Assembly: GCA_030039695.1 (NCBI GenBank)
Contig: JASHVB010000410.1
Span: 1 to 30,336, forward strand
Length of the DNA: 30,336 nt
Direction: 5' to 3'
From: Acetobacteraceae bacterium
GTDB lineage: Bacteria > Pseudomonadota > Alphaproteobacteria > Acetobacterales > Acetobacteraceae
A program made the position numbers and the translations under genes. The notes under the pieces were generated by a model. That model had not been told where the DNA came from. It saw only the letters and a list, made by a program, of their open reading frames with translations, and made no database searches. Within the stretch, counting starts at the first letter, position 1. Every line of letters begins with the position of its first letter. This document shows positions 8,116 through 18,500 of this stretch, piece after piece.

Positions 8116-9978
8116 TTACAGGAAGCCGGTAGAGATCCACGGCACCGCGGCGACGACCAACAGGCCCACCACCACCGCGAGCAGATAGCGCCAAATGTGG
8201 CGCATGCCGTCGTCCGGATTGCAGCGGCCGATGGCGCAGGCGACGTAGTAGCCGACGCCGAAGGGCGGAGCGAACAAGCCAACGCCCATGCTCAGGATCG
8301 CCACCATCGCATAATGCACTTCGTTGATCTGCAGAGAGCGCGCCATGGGAAACAGTAGTGGACCGAACAGCACGATGGCCGGAATGCCTTCCAGAATGCT
8401 GCCGAGTACGATGAACAGTAAGATCGAGATCAGCATGAAGGAGAAGGCGCCACCAGGAATGGTGGCGATCCAACCGGCGACAACGACCGAGAAGCCGGAC
8501 TGCGTGATTGCCCAGGACATACCGGTTGCGGCGCCGATGATCAGCAGGATGGCACCCGACAGCGACGCGGTGCGGACCAGCATCGGCATGACCTGCGAGA
8601 ATTCGAGTTCGCGATAGATGCACAGGCCAACGATCACGGCATAGACGATACCGATGGTGGACACTTCCGTCGCGGTCGCGACGCCGTCCACAACGGCGCC
8701 ACGGATCAGGAAAGGCAGCACCAGCGCCGGCAGAGCGACGACGAAGCTGCGCCCCATGACCGACGCCGGGGCTCGCCGCGGCACGGCGTGGTCGCTCTTG
8801 CGGGCACGGTTCCAGACCGCGACGCACAGCACCAGCCCAACAACAAAGCCGGGCAGCAATCCGCCGGTGAACAAAGCGGCGATGGAAACGCCGGTGACAG
8901 AGCCAATGGTGATCAGGATCAGGCTAGGCGGCACTGTCTCGGTCTGCGCGGAGGTTGCTGCGAGCAATGCGACCAGGTCGCCCCGTGCGGCGCCGCGCCG
9001 CTCCATTTCGGGGAACAACACGGGAGCGATCGCCGCCATGTCCGCGGCCTTGGAACCGGAAATGCCGGAGACCAGGTAGATCGCCACGATCAGCACGAAG
9101 GACAGCCCGCCGCGGGTGTGGCCGATCAGGTTGGCGAGGAATTTCACCATGACCCGTGCCATGCCGGTCATCTCGATGAGCAGACCGAGCACGACGAACA
9201 GCGGCACCGCGAGCAGCTCGGGGTGCGACATGCCGGTATCCATGCGCTCGATCAGTACTGACAACGGGATGGAGGTGGACAACCCCAGATAGCCCAGCGT
9301 GGCGAGGCCGAAAGAGAACGCGATCGGAATCCCGGCGAAAACAGTGCAAGCGATGACCCCGACGAAAAAAATTAGCAGATTGAGCTGGCCGAAATTGGTG
9401 AGTACCGGCTGTGCCAGCGTCAGGCCGGCGACGGCGAGCGCGACCACTGCCAGCGCGATCAGCGCGGGGCCACGCGGATAGGCAACGATACGCAGCAACA
9501 GCATCACGCCCATCAGCAGGACACCGATTGGCATGGCGACGGCGCGCCAGCTCATGGAAATATTGAGCGACATGATGCTGACGATCGCTTCGTTCTGCAT
9601 GTAGTTCCATGCCGGCAGCAGCAGAGTCGCAAGCAGGACCAGCATGGCGGCAAGTGATAGCAGTTCCAGGCGCTGTCGCGTTGCCGGTGCCGCGCGGTTC
9701 ACCAGCGCGGTCATGCGCATATGCTCGCCGCGGCGCAGAGCCAGCACGCTGCCCAGCATCGACAGCCACAAGAACAACAGGGACGCGGTATCGTCAGTCC
9801 AGATCAGCGGGTTGTCGAAGACGTAGCGGGCGATGATACCGACAAACAGGATGACGATCTCGGCAACCACCAGTAGCGCGGTGCTGGCCTCCAGCACGCT
9901 GTCGAATAGCCTGTTAAGATAGGACACGCGGCTAGCCGCCGGGCCGTTTGCAGTGATGGCCCATTCGCTGGCCGACAT
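8116..9978 (-). CDS. TRAP transporter fused permease DctQM
   Basis: The product is 620 residues from the ATG at 9978; an upstream in-frame start at 10116 adds 46 residues with no membrane or domain character. An AAGGCGAG ribosome site precedes the chosen start. Residues from about 20 to 180 are the small DctQ subunit, with four membrane helices and the family motif IARYVFDNPLIWTDDTASLLFLW. The rest is the large DctM subunit with about 12 helices, beginning LIFFVGVIACTVFAGIPIAF and including SGISGSKAADMAAIAPVLFPEM. The two subunits are separate proteins in the classical Dct system and fused here, as in many TRAP systems. It imports the ligand captured by the DctP protein using the ion gradient. 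It is the first gene of the operon; the regulatory region must lie within 9979-10180. Confidence 0.95.
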   Translation of the reverse strand: MSASEWAITANGPAASRVSYLNRLFDSVLEASTALLVVAEIVILFVGIIARYVFDNPLIWTDDTASLLFLWLSMLGSVLALRRGEHMRMTALVNRAAPATRQRLELLSLAAMLVLLATLLLPAWNYMQNEAIVSIMSLNISMSWRAVAMPIGVLLMGVMLLLRIVAYPRGPALIALAVVALAVAGLTLAQPVLTNFGQLNLLIFFVGVIACTVFAGIPIAFSFGLATLGYLGLSTSIPLSVLIERMDTGMSHPELLAVPLFVVLGLLIEMTGMARVMVKFLANLIGHTRGGLSFVLIVAIYLVSGISGSKAADMAAIAPVLFPEMERRGAARGDLVALLAATSAQTETVPPSLILITIGSVTGVSIAALFTGGLLPGFVVGLVLCVAVWNRARKSDHAVPRRAPASVMGRSFVVALPALVLPFLIRGAVVDGVATATEVSTIGIVYAVIVGLCIYRELEFSQVMPMLVRTASLSGAILLIIGAATGMSWAITQSGFSVVVAGWIATIPGGAFSFMLISILLFIVLGSILEGIPAIVLFGPLLFPMARSLQINEVHYAMVAILSMGVGLFAPPFGVGYYVACAIGRCNPDDGMRHIWRYLLAVVVGLLVVAAVPWISTGFL

Positions 9979-11124
9979 GTTGGCGCTCGCCTTGTTCGGA
10001 TGGTCCTGCCGGCCGCACGGAGTGGCGACGCGGTTTCTGAAGGTGGATGAAGAGGGTAAATCACCCGGCCGGGTGACTGCAAGGGCCGGAGCCAAGCTGT
10101 CCGACGTCGGCGTCAAACTCGTTCAGTGTCAAATTCATTCGTGGGAAAAACTGGTTGAGTGGGCTCGATAACAAATCAGCATGACGGAAGATGCGATCCC
10201 AGCAAAAACAGTATCAGAATCACCCTCCGCGAAGGCTACGCATTTCGGAAGACTGACACTCGCCCTCACCGTCATCTTCGCAGGACCGCTCGATGGCGTA
10301 GTGTGTCTGCTCGCAATCGCCCTGCTCGAGCGGCAAAAGAAGGCAGGCTTGAATATGCCGTACCTCGCACTGGCCAGCGCTGCAGGTGAGGCGTCGAGGT
10401 CTGGCAGCCTCGTGGACGCCATGCGTCGCCTGTTCCAGCAGTGCCTCACGGAGATTAACCAGGAGGCGCTGAAGAAACACGCCGGCAACGGCAGGGCACT
10501 CAAGCAGCTGCCGGACGTGGTGAAAGCCTATCTGACGCCGTTCCGCACCGCGGCGATGTTACGTCCGAACTGCGTCGGCCAGGATTGCGAATTGGCGACA
10601 GTCGCGGGCCTCGTTCCCGGCGGGCTGGGATTCGAGGGGACAGCAGATCGCAAGAACCCCCGAAGGCCTGACTTTTCCTGTCCCCTTTTGCCCCGCGGCG
10701 CGAATGCGTCTGTGGATCGACGTGCCGCCGAACGTCTGGACCAGCGCCGCGTTCCGACCAAAGGCCCCCAGAACCTGGAAAAGCGCCTCGAATGTCCCAC
10801 ATTGCACCAGGGAGCCGATCCGCTTCCAAATCGTGTTCCGGGGGCTGAACTCGGCCGGAAGGGCGCACCGACTGACGTTGTGCACGATGAGATAGCGCCG
10901 CCCCTTGCGGCGGACGATCTGCCAACCAATAGGTTTGTGTGGCATCAGCTCGCGGGGCGCCGCAATGTCGAGTCGGCGGGCACTCCGTGAGCGGTCACAC
11001 GAGGCGTTTGGAAGTGCACGGGCTTCGCGTAACCACCTTACGATTTTCAGCGAGCGGACACTACCAGTTGCGCCAGATCCGGTCCTGTTATTGCTTGCAC
11101 GGCTGTGGGAGCCGAGGCGGTTCA
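9979..11124. other. Gene-poor stretch between TRAP operon and DUF2272 gene
   Basis: Apart from the transposase remnant at 10540-10930, nothing is convincing. The first 200 bases should contain the TRAP operon promoter, but I see no clear -35/-10 pair. A plus-strand frame from 10181 to 10990 exists but runs antisense through the transposase remnant and lacks a ribosome site. Confidence 0.4.
10540..10930 (-). pseudogene. Degraded IS5-family transposase remnant
   Basis: Minus-strand reading gives ALPAEFSPRNTIWKRIGSLV, QCGTFEALFQVL, then AALVQTFGGTSIHRRIRAAG. This follows the IS5-type pattern PAEFGPWNTVWKRF...GVFEAFFDAL...LVQMFDSTVVRAHVSAAGAKGG. The catalytic Asp of the FDST motif is replaced by Gly (FGGT), and reading continues only by changing frame: QEK/RKSQAFGGS in other frames, then EARDCRQFAILADAV near 10560 (compare GGEAGDSPQFEILLDI). 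The C-terminal third, with the second Asp and the catalytic Glu, is not recognisable. No terminal inverted repeats or target duplication were found by eye. It is dead and probably an old insertion between the TRAP operon and the DUF2272 gene. Confidence 0.62.
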
Positions 11125-11976
11125 ATGCGCGCGCCGATTCTGATTCTCAGCATCTTGATATTGTCTCTGGTTGGGTGCAAAGCCGTCCCGCCGTCGCCCA
11201 AGCAGGCCGTCGTTCAGCGGACGGCGGCGCAATTCGCCGTTTTGGCCGAGCACTCGCCGCCGTTTGCTCGGATGCCCTACGAACCGTTCAGCCGTGCCGA
11301 CGCGGTGGCGATTGCCGAGCAGGAATGGCGCCGGTTTGGCGAGCACGTCGATGATGATCCGCCACTACCTGGCGGCTACGAATCCTCGCCAGATAACGAT
11401 CCTGCACGCGTCCCCGGTCACTGGGAGCGGATCGGGGAATATTGGTGGCTTGGCCAGGATGCCGATTATCCCCAGTCAGCCTGGACTGGAATGCATAATC
11501 AGAATGGCGAAGTATTCGACGAAGCCAGCGCTGATTATTTCGCGTGGTCGGCTGCGTTCATCAGTTATGTCATGAGGACGGCGGGGGCCGGAGCACGCTT
11601 CCCTTACTCGCCCTCGCACTCAACCTACATCAATATCGCCAAGGAAATGACGCTGGGCCTCACATCTGGCTGGGTTGTGCTAGCCAAGCCGGTGGACGAA
11701 TACGCGCCGATACCGGGAGATCTCATTTGCTACTCACGTGAAAAACATAGAATAACGTATGCGCAGCTGCCACGGCGACCGTTCGCCGCGCATTGTGATA
11801 TCGTGATCGCGCGGAACAGTACGCAGATCAGCGTCATCGGCGGGAACGTCGATCACACCGTAACGATGAAGCATGTGCCAGTCACGACCGGTGGACTCCT
11901 GGCTAATCCTGGCGGCTACGTCCTTGACCCACGCTATCCCTGGTTAGTCGTGCTCAAGATCCTCTATGACCGGTAG
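11125..11976 (+). CDS. DUF2272 domain lipoprotein
   Basis: The 283-residue protein starts at 11125, chosen because GAGGCGG lies just upstream and the start leads directly into a lipoprotein signal: MRAPILILSILILSLVGC, lipobox LVGC with Cys18 as acylation site. An in-frame start 62 codons earlier would bury this signal. The body matches DUF2272, a family related to NlpC/P60-type hydrolases: YFAWSAAFISYVMRTAGAG, FPYSPSHSTYI, PIPGDLICYSR, HCDIVI and ISVIGGNVDHTVTMK. In this alignment the position after 'W' that would be Cys in NlpC enzymes is Ser, so classical cysteine peptidase activity is doubtful. It is probably anchored in the outer membrane facing the periplasm. The neighbours give no functional clue. 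Confidence 0.86.
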   Translation: MRAPILILSILILSLVGCKAVPPSPKQAVVQRTAAQFAVLAEHSPPFARMPYEPFSRADAVAIAEQEWRRFGEHVDDDPPLPGGYESSPDNDPARVPGHWERIGEYWWLGQDADYPQSAWTGMHNQNGEVFDEASADYFAWSAAFISYVMRTAGAGARFPYSPSHSTYINIAKEMTLGLTSGWVVLAKPVDEYAPIPGDLICYSREKHRITYAQLPRRPFAAHCDIVIARNSTQISVIGGNVDHTVTMKHVPVTTGGLLANPGGYVLDPRYPWLVVLKILYDR

Positions 11977-12353
11977 CAGGCCTGCACCACCACGCACGCG
12001 CGTTCTTCGACCTGTGGACCTACGGAGCGGCACGGACTCGGGGCCAACGCGAGGCCGCGGAACCGAAGTCACGTCACGCTCAGCGTTCGGCTTCCCGGAA
12101 ACTGGATTGCCGCTTCCGACCGACCCCGGCCTTGAGCCCAATGGCAGACCTCAACGCATCACGACCGGGAGCCGCACTGAAAGAAGGCTATGCCGAGCGG
12201 ACTCTGGGGCAGGCCAGTACGAGGACGTTTTCCGACATCTCGCAGGCTCTCTCGCACGATGTCCCTTATCACGCGTAGACCAACACACTTATTTCTTTTG
12301 ATCCAAGTTCTGTCCTGTCGCCACGGTTTGGATGGTCGGTCTGATCGGTGTCG
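11977..12353. other. Intergenic stretch, no feature seen
   Basis: This is the gap between the convergent DUF2272 and LLM monooxygenase genes. I see no gene and no convincing terminator hairpin on either strand. Confidence 0.5.
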
Positions 12354-13700
12354 TCACTCTGCGGCGCGGTGTTTCCCGTTGTAGCGGTTGATCACTGGTC
12401 GCAGGCCAAGGTTCTCACGCAAGGTCCTGCCTTCGTATGCGCTACGAAACAACCCTCGGCGCCGTAGTTCAGGCACCACCATCTCGACGAAATCTTCACC
12501 GCCGCCGGGCAGTGTGGCCGGTGTGATGTTGAAACCATCGCAAGCCCCAGCCTCGAACCACTCCTGCATGACATCCGCTATATCAGTGGGCGTACCTATT
12601 CGTGCCGATCCGGTGATGCCGGAACGAAGGAAGAGTTCACGAACCGTCGGCTTCTCTCTTCTCACACGATCGATAAGCTGAATGCTGAGGCTGCGGTGCT
12701 CCTGACGACCCAGCGCATTCTCTGGCACCGGATCGTCCAATGGATAACCCGACAAGTCACCAAAGGCGCTGTAGAGCGAACCAAGGCCGGCCAGTGGGTC
12801 GATCATTGCTTGCAACTCGTCGTACTTAGCCTGGGCGTCGGTGCGTGTGGCACCAACGACAGGACACAAAGCGGGCATGATCTTGAGGTCGTCTGGCTCG
12901 CGGCTATATTTGGCCATCCGCTGCTTTATGTCGGCGTAGTAGCTGCGCGCGCTATCGAGTGAGCCGTGTATCGCGTAGATGACGTCAGCGGTGGCAGCAC
13001 CCAACTCCCGCCCCTGTTCGGAAGCGCCAGCCTGGACAATCACTGGGTGCCCCTGAGGCATGCCCGCCACATTCAACGGGCCTCGCACTCTGAAGAACCG
13101 GCCGTGATGGTTGAGCACATGCATCTTCGCGTCGTCGAAGTATCGGCCGTCCGCTTTGTCGAACAGAAGAGCGCCTTCCTCCCAACTATCCCATAGGCCC
13201 TTGACGACTTCGACAAATTCGGCGGACCGCGCATAACGGGTGTCGTAGTCCAGCGTTGTCTCCAGTCCGAAATTCTGCGCTTCATGCTCTGACCATGACG
13301 CAACCACGTTCCAACCGGCACGACCTTTGCTGATGAGATCCAACGTGGCGAACTTCCGTGCCAGGTTATAGGGCTCGTTGTAGGTGGTGGATGCTGTCGT
13401 CACCAGACCGACATGCTGGGTGACCATAGCCAGCGCCGGCAGAAGTGTCATCGGTTCCAGCTCGACCATGTCTCTGCCGGTCCGGGAAAGTGAGCCACGC
13501 GGGTTGTCGCCCTGACGAATTCCGGCACCGTCAGCAAAGAAGATCATGTCGAGCTTGCCCCGCTCGGCAATTTGGGTGCTGCGCACATAGTGCTCGACAT
13601 GCAGCGTGCCATCGGCTGGCACATTTGGGTGCCGCCAGGCGGCGGGATGGTAACCGTGGCCGCGTATCGACAAGCCGAGCCGCATCTTGCGTGCACTCAT
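12354..13700 (-). CDS. LLM-class flavin-dependent monooxygenase, NtaA/SnaA/DszA family
   Basis: This 448-residue luciferase-like protein belongs to the NtaA/SnaA/DszA branch, which uses reduced FMN supplied by a separate reductase to oxidise small organic substrates such as aminopolycarboxylates or thio-heterocycles. Diagnostic pieces are GHGYHPAAWRHPN near the start, KLDMIFFADG, the branch signature STTYNEPYNLARKFATLD then SKGRAGWNVVASWS, and GHPVIVQAGASEQGRELGA. No flavin reductase is encoded in the window, so FMNH2 must come from elsewhere. Its start lies 12 bases after the MmgE/PrpD gene on the same strand, indicating an operon. Length is normal. The true substrate cannot be told. Confidence 0.95.
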   Translation of the reverse strand: MSARKMRLGLSIRGHGYHPAAWRHPNVPADGTLHVEHYVRSTQIAERGKLDMIFFADGAGIRQGDNPRGSLSRTGRDMVELEPMTLLPALAMVTQHVGLVTTASTTYNEPYNLARKFATLDLISKGRAGWNVVASWSEHEAQNFGLETTLDYDTRYARSAEFVEVVKGLWDSWEEGALLFDKADGRYFDDAKMHVLNHHGRFFRVRGPLNVAGMPQGHPVIVQAGASEQGRELGAATADVIYAIHGSLDSARSYYADIKQRMAKYSREPDDLKIMPALCPVVGATRTDAQAKYDELQAMIDPLAGLGSLYSAFGDLSGYPLDDPVPENALGRQEHRSLSIQLIDRVRREKPTVRELFLRSGITGSARIGTPTDIADVMQEWFEAGACDGFNITPATLPGGGEDFVEMVVPELRRRGLFRSAYEGRTLRENLGLRPVINRYNGKHRAAE

Positions 13701-13712
13701 CGCGCAGTTCCC

Positions 13713-15089
13713 TCAAACGAAGTGGCGCACCAGTTCGCCGATGTTCGGCACGTCTTCCAGACGCCGAATCATATAGATCGCTTCTTGCACTGTGTCATCC
13801 GATAGCGGTCGCACCGCGTTGCGTGCGCAGTCAGCGAACTTCATCGCCAGTTGATCTGCGCTCATCCGGTTGTCAGGCGAGCCAAGAGGCCGTCCAACTG
13901 TTGCACTTGCTGTGCGCCCGTCGCGAAGCGAGAGCGTGAGCGTGAGTCCGCTTTTGTCCCGCCCGCCGGCGACGGCGGCCACACGCCCCGCGACATCCAG
14001 CACCCGGGCATTTTGTATGTCCGCAACTTCTGTAATACCAACGCGGCCGTGCACCAGTGCGGCGGCAATCAGGTATGGTAACGCAAACTGAGCCTCCACG
14101 ATCTGGGTAGGTCGACGTTTGTGCGTCGCGCCACGAAATTGTTCCTCCACGATCGTTGATGGGCAGGTCACTGTCACCTCAGCGAGCTCGGAAAGGTCTA
14201 CCACGGTTCCGAGCTTAAGTTGATCACGCACGGCAATGGCGGCATCGAGCATGGCGTGCTGGGGCCGACCGCAGGCATATGGCTTGAAACTCAGCTCATC
14301 ACCGCGGAATTCTCGCCCCAAACCTTCAGTAAGCTTCGCCGCGTCATAACCGTCAGGCTGATAGAGCCGAAAAAATCCGAACTGGCCCAGGAAGATGTTT
14401 TTTGCACCTGTGAAGTCCTCCCGGGCCAACAGCGCGGCAAAGACGCCGGTGCTGGCGGCTTGGCCGGCCTGCAGGCGCTTGGTTAGTGCACCATCCACGA
14501 TGCATTGCCGAGTCCCAGCCGACTGGCTGAATGCGATCCCCATCGCATTCACCATCTGCTCTACGTTCAGTCCCAATAGCTTCCCCGAAGCCATAGCGGC
14601 ACCAAACACGCCCATCGCCGCCGTTCGATGCCAACCCCGATCAAGTGTCGAGGCAAGGGCCACACGGCAGGACACGTCAAGCCCGAGTGTGACTGCCAAA
14701 AGCAGATCGCGGCCCGATATGCCCCCAACCATATCTGATATTGCAAGGCTCGCTGCGAGCACTGAGGCGCCTGGATGGATCGAGCCGCCGTGGTCGAGCG
14801 TGTCATCGAAGTCAAGAGCGTGCGCCATGCTGGCGTTCGCCATAGCGGCGCATGGAGCAGGCAACCGTCGCTGCCACAGCATCACCTGGCTCTGCGCAGA
14901 GCCACCCCAGCCGCCAACGACGCGGCAAAGTTCAGCGATACCGGGTGCGCCACTACCTCCGAGCAGGCAACCAAACGTATCGAGGATTTCGTCGCAAGTA
15001 GCGGCTCGCGTGGTGGCACGCAGATCTGCCAGCCCGCATCCGTGCACATGCTCGGCCAACTCCCAGGCTGGATCATCGTTCGGCGTCAT
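13713..15089 (-). CDS. MmgE/PrpD family protein (2-methylcitrate dehydratase-like)
   Basis: The 458-residue protein has the MmgE/PrpD fold throughout: N-terminal helical part (GCLLGGSGAPGIAEL), the conserved active-site segment MAHALDFDDTLDHGGSIHPGAS with the paired Asp and His residues, RVALASTLDRGWHRTA, and the C-terminal lid domain (FKPYACGRPQHAMLDAA). Classical members dehydrate 2-methylcitrate in propionate breakdown, but no prpB or prpC is nearby, and many family members act as dehydratases, decarboxylases or isomerases on other acids. It is the first gene of a two-gene operon with the flavin monooxygenase 12 bases downstream, so it probably acts on a product or relative of the monooxygenase substrate. 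That link is inference. Confidence 0.94.
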   Translation of the reverse strand: MTPNDDPAWELAEHVHGCGLADLRATTRAATCDEILDTFGCLLGGSGAPGIAELCRVVGGWGGSAQSQVMLWQRRLPAPCAAMANASMAHALDFDDTLDHGGSIHPGASVLAASLAISDMVGGISGRDLLLAVTLGLDVSCRVALASTLDRGWHRTAAMGVFGAAMASGKLLGLNVEQMVNAMGIAFSQSAGTRQCIVDGALTKRLQAGQAASTGVFAALLAREDFTGAKNIFLGQFGFFRLYQPDGYDAAKLTEGLGREFRGDELSFKPYACGRPQHAMLDAAIAVRDQLKLGTVVDLSELAEVTVTCPSTIVEEQFRGATHKRRPTQIVEAQFALPYLIAAALVHGRVGITEVADIQNARVLDVAGRVAAVAGGRDKSGLTLTLSLRDGRTASATVGRPLGSPDNRMSADQLAMKFADCARNAVRPLSDDTVQEAIYMIRRLEDVPNIGELVRHFV

Positions 15090-15533
15090 CGTCGTCTACC
15101 GTCTGCTTGCTTTGGCTTAGCGAATACGCCGCTGGCATAGAGGTCAAGACTTGCTACGGGACCTTGCGCCTGGGCATGGGCCCAACCGTTGGCCTATTGG
15201 CCGCGCATTTGGGCCGGCAGCGCCGAAGGCGAGACTTCGGTTGCCGACACGCAAGGACTTGCTACAGCGCTTTGTTTCTCGCTTTTTCCGTGGAGCGCTT
15301 GGCATGTGCGTGATCAACATCTCTGTCGCGTGAACATTGCTGATCCTTATCGGGCACTTCTTCTATGGGGGGACAGCCGGTCGTCCGGCTTTGCATGTTA
15401 TCCGACGCTTGCTAATCAGGATGCTGGTTATCTACATCGCAGCGCGTCCCTATGAAACGCCCTAAAGCAACTCGCGCTCTTGGGGGGGCCAGATACGAAC
15501 TTTGGGCTGCATGCGTTGGGTCGAATGATAGGA
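15090..15533. other. Intergenic stretch between the carboxylase and the PrpD operon
   Basis: Must hold the promoter of the prpD-like operon. No gene or RNA is recognisable. Short plus-strand frames here have no ribosome sites and no family resemblance. Confidence 0.45.
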
Positions 15534-18500
15534 TTACCACGGATCGACATACGGATATTTCTTGTCTGTCCTTGGAAACACGGGTGGCAACCGTTTTAGG
15601 CTGTTGGCGATCCATCTACGCGTGTCGGCCGGGTCGATCACGTCGTCGATTCCGCCACCACTGACTGCGTTGACAGCCTTCGCACTCTCGTAAGCTACTG
15701 CCGTACGCCGATCGAACTCTTGCCGCCGTGCCTCGGGATCCTCGATCGCTATCAGTTCCTTGCGGTAACCAAGCTTGACGGCGCCTTCGATGTTCATGCC
15801 CGCGAATTCCGCCGTAGGCCATGCGACTGAGAAGAATCCGACCAGGGCTCCCGCGCCCAACATCGCCTGTGCGCCGAGTCCGTATGCCTTACGCACGACC
15901 ACGCTGAACAACGGCGTGGTGATATTGGCACCCACGTTGAAGAGCCTCGTGCAGTGGCGGACCAGCGCAGTACGCTCGACCTCGGGGCCCACCATGATTC
16001 CGGGGCAGTCAATCAGGCTGAGCACGGGAATGTCGAACGCGTCGCAGAGTTGCAGGAAGCGTGCCCCTTTGTCGGCACCCGGAGAATCCACCGCACCCGC
16101 GAGGTGATGGGGATTGTTCGCTATCACTCCCATCGGCCGTCCCTCCACCCGGATCAGCGCAGTGATGATGCCGATCCCAAATTTCGGACGGATCTCCAGG
16201 ACCGAGCCCTTGTCGGCGATGACGTCAAGTACGTCGCGCATGTTGTAGAGGCGCAGGCGGTTCTCCGGCACGACATGGCGAAGGCGACGCTGGTCGTGAG
16301 CTTCCCACGAGGCCAGCGGCCCCTGGAAGTAGGAGAGATACTTCCGTGCCGCTTCGACCGCCTCGACTTCGTCGTTGACGAGGATATCCACGACGCCGTT
16401 GGGAACCTGAACGGACATCGGCCCCACTTCCTCGGGCGTGTAGATGCCGAGGCCGCCACCTTCGATCATGGCCGGGCCGCCCATGCCAAGCGTAGAGCCT
16501 TCGGTCGCAATGATCACGTCGCTGCACGCAACGAGCGCCGTGTTGCCCGCGAAGGTACGTCCGTTGACGATGGCGACCAGTGGCACAAGCCCGCTCAGCC
16601 GCGAGAAGGTGGTGAACGTGGGCGTGTCGATCGCCACACGGGGGCCGATATAGTCCTCGCCCGGGCGGCCGCCGCCACCTTCGCCGAACAGTACTACGGG
16701 CAGGCGGAAGCGTTGCGCCAGCTCGAACATCCGGTCCTGCTTGTAGTGATTGCGATGTCCCTGAGTGCCGGCGAGCACCGTGTAATCGTAATGCACGACT
16801 ATAGCGCGCGAACGGCTCTCGTCGAACAGGCTGCCGTTGATCGAGCATGTGCCCGCGACAACGCCGTCTGCCGGAGTGTTCTTGCGCAGTGCGTCCATCG
16901 CGTGCCGCTGGTGCTGCCGCGCCACGACAAGTGGCCAATATTCGTTGAACGATCCCGGATCGACCAGGCGCGCAATGTTCTCGCGCGGCATTCTGTATCC
17001 GTTCTTGCGTCGTCTTGCCATCGCCTCCGGACGGTGCTCGTCCGAGGTCAGCGCATGACGCTCGATGCTTTCTCGCAGATCGTCGCGGATGTGATTGAGG
17101 TCTAGTTCCTCGGCGGCCTCTATGATGTCGCCCAGGACCTCGGCCTGCTGTACGAACACGATCGGGAAGCCTTCGCGCACGACGTCGCCCACCGTCATCG
17201 TTACCTTACGGACAATGCCGCCCTGCGGGGCGGTGATGACGTGCTCCATCTTCATCGCTTCAACGACCGCTACCTGCTGGCCCCGCCGCACCTCTTCGCC
17301 TTCCGCGACCTGGATGGCGACGATCATCCCCTGGATGGGCGACGCGATCCCGGCCGATCCGTCGGGCCCGATCAGGTCCGGGATTTCGTCGTCCGCCTGA
17401 GCCGCCGCCCGCCGCTCGGCTTTCATGGCCGCATCGTGCTCGAACAAAGCCAGCGGATCGCGGCTCTTCACCCGAGCGCCCGCAAACCCTGCCTCCGTAT
17501 CCGCCCGCACCGCTTCGAGATATCGCTGTCTGCGCTCGCCGGGACGGGCCAAGTCGCCGATGTGCTCATCGACCCAGCGCGTGTGAACGTCGCCGGCAAC
17601 GAAGTCCGGATGCGCGAGGACGTTGCGCAGAAATGAGATGTTGGTGGCGACGCCGTCGATCCGGAACTCGCTCAGCGCGCGAGCGGCGCGCGTCACCGAG
17701 GCTGCGAAATCGCGCTGGGGCGAATGGGCGATCACCTTCGCTAGAAGCGAGTCGAATGCGCCCGACGTGCGGTAGCCCGCATAGCCGAACCCGTCGGTTC
17801 GCACGCCGGGGCCGCTCGGCGCCTCGTATGCGGCAAGCGTCCCGGCGCTGGGGCGGATGCTGCCGTCCGCGCTCACGGTCTCCATGTTCACCCGTGCCTG
17901 TATGGCGAAACCGCGCGGTGCGGGGTCCCGATCCAGGGCGAGTTCCTTCAGTGTGTTGCCTTGCGAGAGCAGGATTTGCGCCTGCACGAGATCGACGCCC
18001 GTCACCTCCTCGCTAACAGTGTGCTCTACCTGCAGCCTCGCGTTCGTCTCGATGAACACGAAGGGCTGCGCGCCCGGCTGGCCCGTCGCGTCGACCAGGA
18101 ACTCGAATGTGCCGAGATTGGCGTAGCCCACGCTTTTCGCGAAACGCACGGCCGCCCCGATGATCGTGTGGCGGAGTTCGTCATCCAGAGCGGGCGCCGG
18201 AGCCACCTCAATGATCTTCTGAAACCGCCGCTGCACGCTGCACTCGCGCTCGCCGAGATGCGTCACATTCCCGCGCAAGTCGCCCAGGATCTGCACTTCG
18301 ATGTGGCGGGCGCGGCGGATGAACTGCTCCACGTAAACATCACCGCACCCGAACGCCGCCTCGGCCTCGGAGCGGCACCGCTGATAGGCGGGCTCGATCT
18401 CGTCCTCGCTCGAGACCACACGGGTGCCGCGCCCACCGCCGCCGGCGAGCGCCTTGATGATCATCGCACCGCCGCGCAGGGACCCGAAGAAGGCATGCGC

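Noticed and set aside
10181..10990. Plus-strand open frame of 269 codons
   Set aside because: It has no ribosome site, runs antisense through the IS5-family remnant and its second half has the biased composition of a shadow frame. The first 110 residues have no family resemblance.
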